DNA of 64,000 nt, taken from Candidatus Krumholzibacteriota bacterium. GTDB lineage: Bacteria > Krumholzibacteriota > Krumholzibacteriia > Krumholzibacteriales > WJIX01. Under the pieces are notes generated by a model, which saw only the letters and a program-made list of their open reading frames with translations, did not search any database and was not told the DNA's origin. Where the stretch lies: the NCBI GenBank assembly GCA_034520215.1, contig JAXHNR010000001.1, positions 1,416,560-1,480,559 of the forward strand, given 5' to 3'. Below, piece after piece: positions 7,804 through 17,232 of the stretch (within the stretch, counting starts at the first letter, position 1; every line of letters starts with the position of its first letter). A program made the position numbers and the translations under genes.

Positions 7804-10542
7804 TTATTCATTCAGAGCCGCCTTCGCGGCGGCAAGTATGGCGATCGGTACTCTAAAAGGTGAGCAGCTTACATAATCGAAGCCATTATTACCGCAAAAG
7901 AGTACAGAAGACGGATCTCCGCCGTGTTCACCGCATATACCTATTTTCAGATCACCTTTTACATTACGTCCTTTTTCAACGGCAATCTTTATGAGCTCGC
8001 CTACTCCCTCAATATCCAGTTTCTGGAAAGGATCGGCGGGCCATATTTCCTTATTAATATAATCATTCATAAACTTACCTGAGTCATCGCGGCTTACTCC
8101 AAATACTGTTTGAGTAAGGTCATTCGTCCCGAAAGAGAAAAATTCCGCCTTTTCGGCTATTCTATCCGCGGTCAATGCCGCTCTTGGAATTTCGATCATA
8201 GTTCCCACAAGATAATCGACCTTCACGCCCGTGGATTCCTGTACCTCAGAAGCTGTAGATCTTACGAGCTCCTCCTGCATCACAAATTCCTCTACCGATC
8301 CTACAAGGGGAATCATTATCTCAGGTACCGGGTTTGATCCTTCTCCTGAGAGTTCGCAGGCAGCTTCGAAAATAGCTCTTACCTGCATCCGGGTTATCTC
8401 CGGATATACAATTCCAAGTCGACATCCTCTGTGACCAAGCATAGGATTTGACTCCTTGAGAGAGGCAATTTTTTCGCGGAGTTTATCCTCATTTACTACC
8501 ATAGCCGAGGCCAGCTGGGATATTTCATTGTCTTCATGAGGAAGAAACTCGTGTAGAGGAGGATCGAGGGTTCTAATCGTCACAGGCCTGCCGTCCATAG
8601 CTTCAAAGATCCCCCGAAAATCATCTCTCTGCATTGGAAGAAGTTTTGAAAGAGCTTTCTCTCTTCCCTCAATATCGGACGCTAAAATCATTTCTCTTAC
8701 AGCATCTATTCTGTTTCCCTCGAAGAACATATGTTCTGTTCTGCACAACCCAATACCTTCAACGCCAAAAGAAACAGCCGTAGAGGCCTGATCGGGCCTG
8801 TCGGCATTTGCCCTTACTCCGAGTTTTTTAATTTTCCCGGCCCACGACATAAGTTCTTCGTAATATGAATAAACTTCCGATTCCTCCCCGCTCATCGCAC
8901 CCTCGATTACACGAATAACATCCGAGGGAGTTGTACTTACATTTCCCGATATCACTTCTCCGGTCGTGCCGTCTATTGAAATAAATTCCAGTTCCTTTAT
9001 CAAGGTATCACCTGCTCTGATAACCCGATCTTTGTAGTTAATATTCAAATCTTTAGCGCCGGCAACACACACTTTCCCCATCTGCCTCGCCACAAGAGCC
9101 GCGTGAGAAGTAGCTCCGCCGGCGGAAGTGAGAATACCTTCGGCAACGCTCATACCTCGAATATCCTCCGGGCTTGTTTCCACTCTCACAAGTATGACTT
9201 TTTCACCTTCTTCCGCTTTTTTTTCAGCGTCATAAGCTGAGAAAACGACTCTTCCGGATGCAGCCCCCGGACCGGCATTTATCCCTCTGGCAACAAGACG
9301 TCCTTCATCTATCGCTTTCTGCTTTTCCTGAGTATCAAAGACCGGTCTTAGATATTGGTTTAACTGCTCCGGTTCCAATCTGGAAATTGCTGTCTCTTTT
9401 GAAATAATCCCATCCCTCACAAGGTCAACGGCAATTCTTATAGCTGCAAAGCCGGTCCTCTTACCCGTCCGTGTCTGAAGTATCCATAGTTTTTTATTCT
9501 GTATCGTAAATTCTAGATCCTGCATATCCCTGTAATGTTTCTCAAGGCGGTTCCTTACATCAAGAAGCTGATCATAGACATCTTTCATTTCTTCTTCGAG
9601 TGAAGGAATATCGGCATCTCCCTTCTGTTGAATATTTATTGGATGAGGCGTTCTTATACCGGCAACGACATCTTCCCCCTGAGCATTCATAAGATATTCA
9701 CCGTAAAAATTATTCTCCCCCGTCGCGGGATTTCTTGTAAAAGCAACGCCCGTTCCCGAATCTAACCCAAGATTTCCAAATACCATAGCTTGAACGTTGA
9801 CCGCCGTACCCCAATTATGAGGAATTCCGTTTAGCTTTCTATAGGCAATAGCCCTTTCATTATTCCAGGAATTAAAAACAGCTCCAATCGCCCGCCAGAG
9901 TTGTTCTTCAGGATCATCAGGAAAATCAAGATCTTTTTTATCTTTGATTAGTTGTTTATACTCTGAAACAAGATCTTTCAAGTCATCGACATCCAGGTCA
10001 ATATCGTTGTCTATCTTCCTCTCTTTCTTCTTCTTAATAAGAATCTCTTCAAAGGGATCAATATCATCCCTTTCCTCGGGTTTCATTGCCAGAACTACAT
10101 CACCGTACATCTGAATAAACCTGCGGTAACAATCCCAGGCGAAACGCTCATCTCCGGATTTTTCAGCAACACCTTTTACCGTTTCTGAGTTTAGACCGAG
10201 ATTTAAAACTGTGTCCATCATTCCCGGCATACTTATACGCGCGCCGGAACGGATAGAAAGAAGGAGCGGATTGGCAGGATCACCGAATTCTGATCCCATT
10301 TCTTCTTCAATCTTCCTCAACTGCTTGGTAACCATCTCCTTTAAACCTTTAGGATATTCACCATTATTTTCGTAGAAGTCGATGCATACCTTTGTTGAAA
10401 TTGTAAATCCAGGCGGTACCGGGATACCTAAATTAGCCATTTCAGCGAGATTTGCCCCCTTACCTCCCAGCAAATTACCCATTTTGGAGTTGCCTTCGGC
10501 TTTACCGCTTCCAAAATAATATACCAGTTTTTCTTTATCCAT
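7804..10542 (-). CDS. ppdK: Pyruvate, phosphate dikinase
   Basis: 912 residues, the usual family length. The enzyme interconverts pyruvate, ATP and phosphate with phosphoenolpyruvate, AMP and pyrophosphate. In order: N-terminal nucleotide-binding domain ([20 protein letters not shown]), the phosphohistidine domain with [12 protein letters not shown] (His near residue 480), and the C-terminal PEP/pyruvate TIM barrel with [10 protein letters not shown] (Cys near 870) and SFGTNDLTQ. The start is the ATG at 10542, preceded at the right distance by GGAGGG; an upstream in-frame TTG lacks this. It is the first gene of the long minus-strand run down to 1200, 6 bases before the pgsA-like gene. Co-occurrence with enolase (63346) fits a glycolytic or gluconeogenic role using pyrophosphate. 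Confidence 0.97.
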   Translation of the reverse strand: MDKEKLVYYFGSGKAEGNSKMGNLLGGKGANLAEMANLGIPVPPGFTISTKVCIDFYENNGEYPKGLKEMVTKQLRKIEEEMGSEFGDPANPLLLSIRSGARISMPGMMDTVLNLGLNSETVKGVAEKSGDERFAWDCYRRFIQMYGDVVLAMKPEERDDIDPFEEILIKKKKERKIDNDIDLDVDDLKDLVSEYKQLIKDKKDLDFPDDPEEQLWRAIGAVFNSWNNERAIAYRKLNGIPHNWGTAVNVQAMVFGNLGLDSGTGVAFTRNPATGENNFYGEYLMNAQGEDVVAGIRTPHPINIQQKGDADIPSLEEEMKDVYDQLLDVRNRLEKHYRDMQDLEFTIQNKKLWILQTRTGKRTGFAAIRIAVDLVRDGIISKETAISRLEPEQLNQYLRPVFDTQEKQKAIDEGRLVARGINAGPGAASGRVVFSAYDAEKKAEEGEKVILVRVETSPEDIRGMSVAEGILTSAGGATSHAALVARQMGKVCVAGAKDLNINYKDRVIRAGDTLIKELEFISIDGTTGEVISGNVSTTPSDVIRVIEGAMSGEESEVYSYYEELMSWAGKIKKLGVRANADRPDQASTAVSFGVEGIGLCRTEHMFFEGNRIDAVREMILASDIEGREKALSKLLPMQRDDFRGIFEAMDGRPVTIRTLDPPLHEFLPHEDNEISQLASAMVVNEDKLREKIASLKESNPMLGHRGCRLGIVYPEITRMQVRAIFEAACELSGEGSNPVPEIMIPLVGSVEEFVMQEELVRSTASEVQESTGVKVDYLVGTMIEIPRAALTADRIAEKAEFFSFGTNDLTQTVFGVSRDDSGKFMNDYINKEIWPADPFQKLDIEGVGELIKIAVEKGRNVKGDLKIGICGEHGGDPSSVLFCGNNGFDYVSCSPFRVPIAILAAAKAALNE

Positions 10543-10903
10543 TCTTCCCTCCACTTGCAAAACACAGACATATAACTTCGATAATATTTATTACACGGTA
10601 TTTATCTTATGATACTAATCTTACAAGGAGAATTACAACATAAATTGAATAATTTGCTCAAATAAAATAATAAACCTAATTATTAAAAAGCAAGCATTGC
10701 TCTAACTCATGCTGCCGTTACTTTTGAATTGGGATAATTATAAAACGATATTAATATGTTATTACTAATAAGCTTAACAGTTGGAGGCTAAAATTATAGT
10801 ATTGGAGTTTCCCCGGAAATTGAACAGGAAACTGAATAACAGCAAATTAATAAATAAATTAGCGTAATGGACGAGTGGAATCAGTATTATGGATACCATA
10901 CGA
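10543..10903. other. AT-rich spacer upstream of ppdK
   Basis: About 360 AT-rich bases between ppdK and the inverted-repeat element. They must hold the ppdK promoter; candidate -35/-10 pairs on the minus strand are weak (for example TTGAGC with a 17-base spacer), so none is called. No RNA gene or credible ORF was seen. Confidence 0.4.
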
Positions 10904-11058
10904 CAGTTGATTGAATTTGTCAAAACCCTCGCCGAGTGGTGAGCGGGCAAGGATTTCTGACCCCGCAGGGACAGAAAGAGCGAACCCGAGGCAGGAGAGC
11001 CAGCGATTTCCTTGGCCGGCGAGGAATCGACAGCGGTTTTGACAAAATCAATCAACTG
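10904..11058. repeat. 155-bp GC-rich inverted-repeat element (MITE-like or structured RNA)
   Basis: 24-base arms at 10904-10927 and 11035-11058 are inverted repeats with one mismatch. A further 8-bp inverted match continues inward (CCTCGCCG at 10927-10934, CGGCGAGG at 11017-11024). The interior is GC-rich and stands out from AT-rich flanks. This organisation suits a miniature inverted-repeat element or a strongly folded RNA. A 98-codon ORF crosses it but looks spurious. No transposase lies nearby and no target duplication directly flanks the arms. A short repeat shared with 26189-26219 begins at the right arm. Confidence 0.6.
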
Positions 11059-11116
11059 GAAGCTGTCCAAATTGGGTTACTACTCGATTTGAATTAAAAT
11101 TGGGGAAAGTCCTGAA
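11056..11116. repeat. Interrupted copy of a 31-bp repeat also found at 26189-26219
   Basis: Positions 11056-11076 and 11097-11116 match the two halves of a 31-bp sequence that is continuous, in inverse orientation, at 26189-26219. Here the halves are separated by extra sequence and share a duplicated AAATTGGG. That is what an insertion with target duplication, or a precise deletion in the other copy, would leave. Confidence 0.6.
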
Positions 11117-11208
11117 ATTATAGTAAGAGTGCGCCGCAAAATAAAAATACTTATAATATAAAGAAGGGCATTAACTGATAGAGAAAGTCTTTTTAGTCCA
11201 TTTCAGAA

Positions 11209-12582
11209 CTACCTGATAACTATGACCTTGCCGTAAGTATCGTCGCCGTTGGTGTCTTCGCATCTATATATAAAAACTCCTGAAGTAACCTGCCGCCCTT
11301 CCATATTTTCCCCATTCCACTTGATTATACCCTCACTTCCATCAGAGCTGTCGTTGACTGCTTTCCAAACAAGATCACCTGAAATAGTAAATATTCTCAA
11401 TTTGGCTTGAGGGGGAATATTAAAAAATTTAACGTAATCCCCGTCTTCATAATTATGATAATATGGTGTTGTTTGAGCCGATGAACCCGTTCTGAATGGA
11501 TTCGGCACAGCATAAATATCGTCCATAACGCCTGTGTGCGGAGAACCTACCCATATTGCTTCCATAACATCAGAGCATGGGATCGAGTCATTATCACAGA
11601 CAAAATTATCTGACACGGAATCCTTAGAACTTCCCCTGTAAAATCCCCTGTCGTAACTTGTAACACTGTAGAAGTACTTAAATCCCGGAAACACATTCTT
11701 ATCCAACCACTCATAATATACCAGTTTATTACCTCCCAGGCTGTCAACTCTGGGATAGGCCATTTCATCACCGCGGTCGGTGAAATACTCCCAGGTTTCT
11801 AATCTTTTGTGAGGTATGTCATCGATTCTGTTAATTTTTGAATAAAGGTAATATTCCTCTTTAGATATCTCGGCAATAGCAATCATGTCAGTCTGGGAGG
11901 GATAATCGTCGGAATCTTTGTTTTGGACTCCTTTCCTCCAGACATGGAACCCCTCAAATGTCTGCAGGTCGACAGAGAAATAAGCGCTTGTTCCATTCGA
12001 GGTTGTATCCACATAACCATCTTTAAAATAAACGCTCAATCCAAGATCTTTCTGATTGCCTGTTTCTCTGCTCATAAGAATAAGTGGAATTGTATCACCG
12101 TATTGCCCGAAGTTTCCTATATTGATTCTCTGTTGATAAGTTTCGTATTTAACTTGATGCCTTCTCAACAAATCATTATAAACCCAGAATTTATCGGTAA
12201 ATTCAATAATTATATTAATCGTACCGCTTCCGCCGTCGGCGGCGCTTGCAACATGATAAATTCCTTTTTCCGACAGAGAAATATTTAGTCCCCTGTCGAT
12301 AAATCCTTTGTAATCTCCGGTAAATTCAATTTCAACACCATCTGTTTCGTGCTTATAATTCCAATTATCATAAAATTTAGTGCCAACTTCTGTCGTAATT
12401 GAATCGGGAGCGGGATACCAGCGTATTCTCACATTTTTCCCGTCATTTTTAACGGTAATTGAGTCTGGTTTTACCGGTTTCAGTATAACTTCTTCTCCAA
12501 CAGCAGGCGTAATCGGATTAACCAGAAAAAATAATATTAAATTTACGAATATGTAACTTTTTGAAATTGCTTTAAACCTCAC
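11209..12582 (-). CDS. Secreted protein with C-terminal FlgD-like sorting domain
   Basis: 457 residues from a GTG at 12582, preceded by AAAGGAGGG at ideal spacing. A longer reading of the frame would overlap the upstream gene and lacks an SD. A hydrophobic signal peptide follows (YIFVNLILFFLVN). The middle is beta-rich, with fibronectin-like sections and a segment on DYPSQTDM and KRLETWEYF, not recognised as an enzyme. The last 90 residues (NPFRTG, LRIFTISGDLVW, GVFIYR, ending KVIVIR) match the FlgD-like domain used as a C-terminal sorting signal for type IX-type secretion in FCB bacteria. It is the last gene of a three-gene operon with two lipoproteins. Confidence 0.75.
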   Translation of the reverse strand: MRFKAISKSYIFVNLILFFLVNPITPAVGEEVILKPVKPDSITVKNDGKNVRIRWYPAPDSITTEVGTKFYDNWNYKHETDGVEIEFTGDYKGFIDRGLNISLSEKGIYHVASAADGGSGTINIIIEFTDKFWVYNDLLRRHQVKYETYQQRINIGNFGQYGDTIPLILMSRETGNQKDLGLSVYFKDGYVDTTSNGTSAYFSVDLQTFEGFHVWRKGVQNKDSDDYPSQTDMIAIAEISKEEYYLYSKINRIDDIPHKRLETWEYFTDRGDEMAYPRVDSLGGNKLVYYEWLDKNVFPGFKYFYSVTSYDRGFYRGSSKDSVSDNFVCDNDSIPCSDVMEAIWVGSPHTGVMDDIYAVPNPFRTGSSAQTTPYYHNYEDGDYVKFFNIPPQAKLRIFTISGDLVWKAVNDSSDGSEGIIKWNGENMEGRQVTSGVFIYRCEDTNGDDTYGKVIVIR

Positions 12583-12613
12583 TATCCCTCCTTTAAATAC
12601 CCGATATAATCTT

Positions 12614-14950
12614 TTATTTCTTAATCTGCCATTCAGTAAATACAGTTTCGAATATCTTCTCGACAGATTCGTGCTCAAGATACCAAAGTGGAAATCCGAA
12701 ATGAAAGCTGTTAGCCGGGACAGATGTGCCCCTGAGTGGAACTCTGTAAGCATTCTTTGTCAGTATAAGCCCTACGGGTGAATTGTTGAACTCTGAAAAT
12801 TCACTACAGGCTTTCATACGATACATTGGATGGAACCAGTCGAGATGTCCGGAAATGCCCTCATTCTCCATATCATCTGGACCGTCGAAAGTCTCAACAT
12901 ACCACAACCCGCACCGCGATGGATCACTCGATTCGTAGTGCCAATCCCAAAACCAGCCCGGTCCTGTGATATTCTCATTCAACTTAAGAGTATCAGGAAG
13001 TCCAGGATACATCGATGTTACAGGGTCATTTCGGTCAAGTATCGCCATAGTCATCGAATTATCGGCAAAATCTTCATAATCCGCATAAGCGATTTTATTC
13101 ATTACTCTTACACCGTAATCAGCGTATACCATGCAGTCCTCATAAGATTCGTCATTTTCATTTCCGATAAGGTCGTTTTCTATAGATATCGGAAATCTTT
13201 GATCATTACGTTCTTTACGGTTGAAATCGTCCCCATCGAAACAGTCAGTTAATCCACCTCCGGAACGCGCGCTGTACCCGTATGTCAACACATGCCCTCC
13301 TGTGTGTAGAAACAACTTTATAAGATTGAGGCTAATCTCGCTTCCGGAAGAACTTTCAGCGGACTCGCTCTCTCCCACAAACTCGAGATTCTTCTTCCAT
13401 TCACTCTCTGTGCTTGAACTATATATCCAGATAATATTCTTGTAATCAGCGATATCGGATATTTCCAAAGCCCCTAGAGTAGTGGGATAGACATCACCCG
13501 CGGGAAATTGAGCGTCATTAAAATTCGATCCCAGGTTATCATTAATTATACCTGCGAGAAAATTATCGTGATCATCCTCTATAGGTAACTGCCCATTCCA
13601 GTTTGTTTGAGTTCCCATATAACTTATCCAGTCATCTACGAGCAGAAGGTCCCTTTCCATTTCAAACTGTACAATCTGTATCCTTATAAGTCCTCTGGAT
13701 ACATGCCCCGCGTCATCTTTTGCTTCTACATAAAGAGTATGTGAACCCGTAGTCCATTCTTTCGTACATTGTTTGTAGTCAAGCCCAAAAGTTGAAACAT
13801 CCCATTCTTCAGCATCCTGTGTATTAATAATATCCCAGCCATACCTGTATCCTACTATCATCCCTCCATACTCAATGGCATTTGCTGACCAAGAAAAATT
13901 CAATTCAACTCCCGGAGGTAAAAAGACTTCCTTCGGCTGGGAACTGGTTCCGGTGAATGTTGAACTCCCAATAGTCGCTTCTCTGATAGTCAAATTGGGT
14001 GTCTTATTCGGAGAAACAACAAAATCTCTTAAATTACCTTTCTGGTCAGCATCCCTCTTCATAATTGATGTTACGGCGCCTGCTTCATCCTTTGCCTGAA
14101 TCGCGAAAATGTACTTGCCGGCTGAGGGAATTAATTCTTCACCAATATCATCTCCATATACTACCCCGGATCCCTCCCCGGTCGAAGAATATTCTTTCCA
14201 ATCTCCCCACAGAGAATAAAATTTCTTCGGCGAACTATTCATGCTGTCAGCGATATTATACTCATTTGGTTTATCTTGCCCCTCAGGATACAAATTACCT
14301 ATATCCTTTAAAGACGAGCATAAATATCTTATTGATTCAGGAAACTGTTTATTGTCAGGTGAATCTATAAAGTCAGTTGCTTTCCAGCCAAATGTTATAA
14401 CGACACTATAGTTCCTGGCAGTTCCTTTAGGTTTCTCAATTGTGCATGTCGGGGAAAGGGTCCAAGATGTAAATGAAACATGTTCAACCTTCGAGATTGC
14501 TCCCTCTTTATCAATAGCTCTTATAAAAAAGGTGTTGGTCTTCTCAAATTTCGTATATTCAGAATCTTCTTCCCATCGGGATGAAACACTGTCACACTGA
14601 AACGCGAATATTTTGTCATTGTAAACTTTAATCTCCGTTGAATCTTTATCGGTATACGTGAAGGCTTTTTCCCACTCTACCATTGTGTCAGCTGGTGAAA
14701 AGCCGTAGGGATCTCCGCTTACAATAATATATTCACAATATTCAACCTCACCGTCAGGATCGAAGGAATCCCAGTAAAAATGAATTTTATAAGATGTTGT
14801 TGACCTCTCAATCGGTACACGGGTGAGTCTGACAACCGGAGGTTTGTTTTCTGCCATTTCACCCGTAAAGAGGTCTTCAGAACAACCAATAAAAACAGAC
14901 GCTGCCAGCAAAATAATAAGCGGGAAGATAGCCGATCGGAATATTAACAT
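12614..14950 (-). CDS. Large lipoprotein, paralogue of the 15008-17014 protein
   Basis: 778 residues. A signal peptide ends in lipobox SVFIGC. The N-terminal 100 residues (KPPVVRLT, YKIHFYWDSFDPDGEVEYCEY) match the equivalent part of the next gene upstream, PETYLTYAPPE..YKVHLYWHGEDKDG, so the two are paralogues. These are Ig/fibronectin-like units that look like PKD-type DPDG modules. The C-terminal part has a section starting LLLVDDW and running to GGHVLTYGY that resembles a gatase-like alpha/beta fold. A comparable VDDF section occurs in the 17233-20319 protein. The function is unknown. AGGAGG lies 10 bases before the ATG. It is 57 bases after the upstream paralogue and 31 before the sorted protein. 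Confidence 0.7.
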   Translation of the reverse strand: MLIFRSAIFPLIILLAASVFIGCSEDLFTGEMAENKPPVVRLTRVPIERSTTSYKIHFYWDSFDPDGEVEYCEYIIVSGDPYGFSPADTMVEWEKAFTYTDKDSTEIKVYNDKIFAFQCDSVSSRWEEDSEYTKFEKTNTFFIRAIDKEGAISKVEHVSFTSWTLSPTCTIEKPKGTARNYSVVITFGWKATDFIDSPDNKQFPESIRYLCSSLKDIGNLYPEGQDKPNEYNIADSMNSSPKKFYSLWGDWKEYSSTGEGSGVVYGDDIGEELIPSAGKYIFAIQAKDEAGAVTSIMKRDADQKGNLRDFVVSPNKTPNLTIREATIGSSTFTGTSSQPKEVFLPPGVELNFSWSANAIEYGGMIVGYRYGWDIINTQDAEEWDVSTFGLDYKQCTKEWTTGSHTLYVEAKDDAGHVSRGLIRIQIVQFEMERDLLLVDDWISYMGTQTNWNGQLPIEDDHDNFLAGIINDNLGSNFNDAQFPAGDVYPTTLGALEISDIADYKNIIWIYSSSTESEWKKNLEFVGESESAESSSGSEISLNLIKLFLHTGGHVLTYGYSARSGGGLTDCFDGDDFNRKERNDQRFPISIENDLIGNENDESYEDCMVYADYGVRVMNKIAYADYEDFADNSMTMAILDRNDPVTSMYPGLPDTLKLNENITGPGWFWDWHYESSDPSRCGLWYVETFDGPDDMENEGISGHLDWFHPMYRMKACSEFSEFNNSPVGLILTKNAYRVPLRGTSVPANSFHFGFPLWYLEHESVEKIFETVFTEWQIKK

Positions 14951-15007
14951 TACTAATTAACCTCCTGCCTTGATCCTACAGTCCCGATGAATAACCCAAT
15001 CTGGTAA

Positions 15008-17014
15008 TCACCAGCTGTTTTCAATATAAAACTGCCCTTCCAGAGTATCCTTCCTGGCATAATTGCCGAGGTTACCGCCACTGGAATAGATATCTCCACC
15101 GGGTGTACTCCTTATCTTTTGTTTGAATATACAACTATTTTCCTCAGGATCAAATTCACAATCTCTTCCAAGGTCAAAACCTATAATATGCCAGTTCTGA
15201 ACTCCCGAAGGTATCTCCCCAAGTCTGGTTGTATCAACTGCACCTCCGGATAAAGGTATATTAATTCTAATATCCTTCAATAATATATTATCTGTGTCCG
15301 GATAGAGCATTTTGTTCTCATCTCTCAAATTAGAATTTCCTTCAACCCAGTAATACCAGGATTTGACCGCGGACCATGGGGGATCTCTGCTATCATCATG
15401 TCCTGTGGCTCTAAGCAAAATAGGATAATACAAACTTTCTACGCCTGTAGACCCAATAACAGGGACAGGTCTGACCTCCCCCTCTGAGTTCAGATACGAT
15501 TCCGGACAGCTGAAACACCAATTGCCGATATCAGTCGGATCGGCAAGTTTCAGAGGATCCAGCGGAACAAATATTGTATCATCATCCGAGTACGGATTTA
15601 CCACATACTCAAACACACCTACCTCGAAACTCTCCACTGTCGGTTGAAAATTTCCGTAAAAAGTAACTTCGGCAGGGGTATGATCATATCTATACTGCTC
15701 GTCGTATGAACGAACTGAAAATATATATTCACCCGAACCTATAGTCATCGAAACTGAATCGATCTCTCCGGGATTGTTGTTTTCAGCATTTACCAGTATT
15801 GGAAAGTATGGTGTTGAAGCAGATGACATTTGATCTTCAAGATTTGAATAGCGGTTGGTCTGAAGCTTGTATTTGAATCTAATTGGAATTGGAGGGTCAT
15901 ATTCAAGTATATCTCTTTGATCATCCCACCCTGTATAGTTGATCCGTAATACTGAATTTAAGGGGAGAGTATCAAGATTGACATCAGAAAAACTCACCGT
16001 GTCGCTATCCGCTTCACCATATTGATTCAGGAAGTAATTATCACCCCACAACACCTTGGTATCAGGGTCGAAATTTATTACAATATGACATAATCCATCT
16101 CCCGATACGGGATTGGCTTCAGACTGAGCTCCAGCCTGATCACGGGCAACTCCTCTGAAATAAAAATCTCCATTTTCAAGAGGATTATCCTTCGTATTCA
16201 TCGCGGTAGCGGTATTAAGGGTATCGAATCCCCCGTATTCATCTTTTATGTAATATTTATTATCCTCGGAGGGGAATTCAACAATTTCACCGGGTGCGGG
16301 AATATAGGGTTCATCTGAAGGAAAATTCGGATCTTTCTTATCACGCGGATAAGTAACACCGCTTACTGACCAATTATAGCCCGTAATTACGTCTCCCGCA
16401 ACTTCTGTAATGCCCTGGAATTTGAATCTCAAAGGTGTAAACAGGCTGACCGTATCGAGTGAAGAGGGATCATATGAGTTATAAGGTTTATCTCCTATCT
16501 TAACCCAATAGTTAATTACAGGAACCGCGTCCACGGTGGCAAAGAATTGTATTCTCGCCGGGGTTTCATCAATTAAACCGCCGTCATCTACCGCGGCGAT
16601 GTGAAACGCCTGCCTATTTCTGGTTTCTTTCTTTTCAGCGTCATACCCTTCAAACATGATGACAGTATCAGTTCTGGTTGTAAAATTTCCCTTTAAGTAA
16701 TCAGATTTTCTGTTGGCTGGATTCCAGTCGAGCATTTCCGCGTTTCTATCTTCAAGAGGCGTTAATGTTCTGAGCGAATCTGATATATAAAATATGTATT
16801 TACTTATCATTCCATCTTTGTCTTCACCGTGCCAGTATAGATGTACTTTGTAATCAGCGTTAAGTGTTTCCGGAGGAGCGTATGTAAGGTATGTTTCAGG
16901 TTCCCTGTTTTTGTCAAGGGGCTCCTCCTCGAGCCTGCACCCTGAATAAATAAAAAATGCCATAACTGTTAATATAGCAGAAACTAACACACACAATGTC
17001 TTTATAATCTTCAT
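15008..17014 (-). CDS. Large lipoprotein with Ig-like DxDG repeats
   Basis: 668 residues from the ATG at 17014, preceded by AAAGGAAAG. The frame stays open 78 bases further upstream, but that segment contains the promoter. The signal peptide (TLCVLVSAILTVMAFF) ends in lipobox IYSGC. The rest is beta-rich with repeated segments like DDGGLIDE and WYYWVEG, suggesting tandem Ig-like domains that decorate the cell surface. No catalytic motif was recognised. It is the first gene of a three-gene operon with a paralogous lipoprotein and a secreted sorted protein, so the three may form one surface assembly. Confidence 0.7.
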   Translation of the reverse strand: MKIIKTLCVLVSAILTVMAFFIYSGCRLEEEPLDKNREPETYLTYAPPETLNADYKVHLYWHGEDKDGMISKYIFYISDSLRTLTPLEDRNAEMLDWNPANRKSDYLKGNFTTRTDTVIMFEGYDAEKKETRNRQAFHIAAVDDGGLIDETPARIQFFATVDAVPVINYWVKIGDKPYNSYDPSSLDTVSLFTPLRFKFQGITEVAGDVITGYNWSVSGVTYPRDKKDPNFPSDEPYIPAPGEIVEFPSEDNKYYIKDEYGGFDTLNTATAMNTKDNPLENGDFYFRGVARDQAGAQSEANPVSGDGLCHIVINFDPDTKVLWGDNYFLNQYGEADSDTVSFSDVNLDTLPLNSVLRINYTGWDDQRDILEYDPPIPIRFKYKLQTNRYSNLEDQMSSASTPYFPILVNAENNNPGEIDSVSMTIGSGEYIFSVRSYDEQYRYDHTPAEVTFYGNFQPTVESFEVGVFEYVVNPYSDDDTIFVPLDPLKLADPTDIGNWCFSCPESYLNSEGEVRPVPVIGSTGVESLYYPILLRATGHDDSRDPPWSAVKSWYYWVEGNSNLRDENKMLYPDTDNILLKDIRINIPLSGGAVDTTRLGEIPSGVQNWHIIGFDLGRDCEFDPEENSCIFKQKIRSTPGGDIYSSGGNLGNYARKDTLEGQFYIENSW

Positions 17015-17062
17015 AATCTTTCCTTTTAATATCAAGATTATCATACTGTTTTCAACAGGTAT

Positions 17063-17092
17063 AATATATGTAATCACTTCCATTAAAGTCAA
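17063..17092 (-). promoter_or_regulatory. Sigma70-type promoter of the lipoprotein operon
   Basis: On the minus strand TTGACT (17087-17092) and TATATT (17063-17068) are separated by 18 bases. Transcription would start near 17056, about 40 bases before the ATG at 17014. This placement supports the shorter start of the first lipoprotein. Confidence 0.65.
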
Positions 17093-17166
17093 TGAAAAAA
17101 ATAGACAGATAACCCCTGTTCAAAGCTGTATTCGCGTTAATAAAATCAAAATTAGTATCTAAATAG

Positions 17167-17200
17167 CAAAAAAAGTGGCCGGGAGAAGACCCGGCCACTT
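17167..17200 (-). terminator. Rho-independent terminator of the 17233-20319 gene
   Basis: A perfect 11-bp stem (AAGTGGCCGGG paired with CCCGGCCACTT) with a 6-base loop is followed on the minus strand by a run of seven T. It lies about 30 bases after the stop codon at 17233 and separates the gene from the downstream lipoprotein operon. Confidence 0.95.
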
Positions 17201-17232
17201 AAGGCTAACCATAACAATCCAAACGACCGGCT

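Noticed and set aside
10774-11070. 98-codon ORF on the minus strand through the inverted-repeat element
   Set aside because: No SD, no recognised domain, and its sequence is dictated by the repeat; likely spurious.
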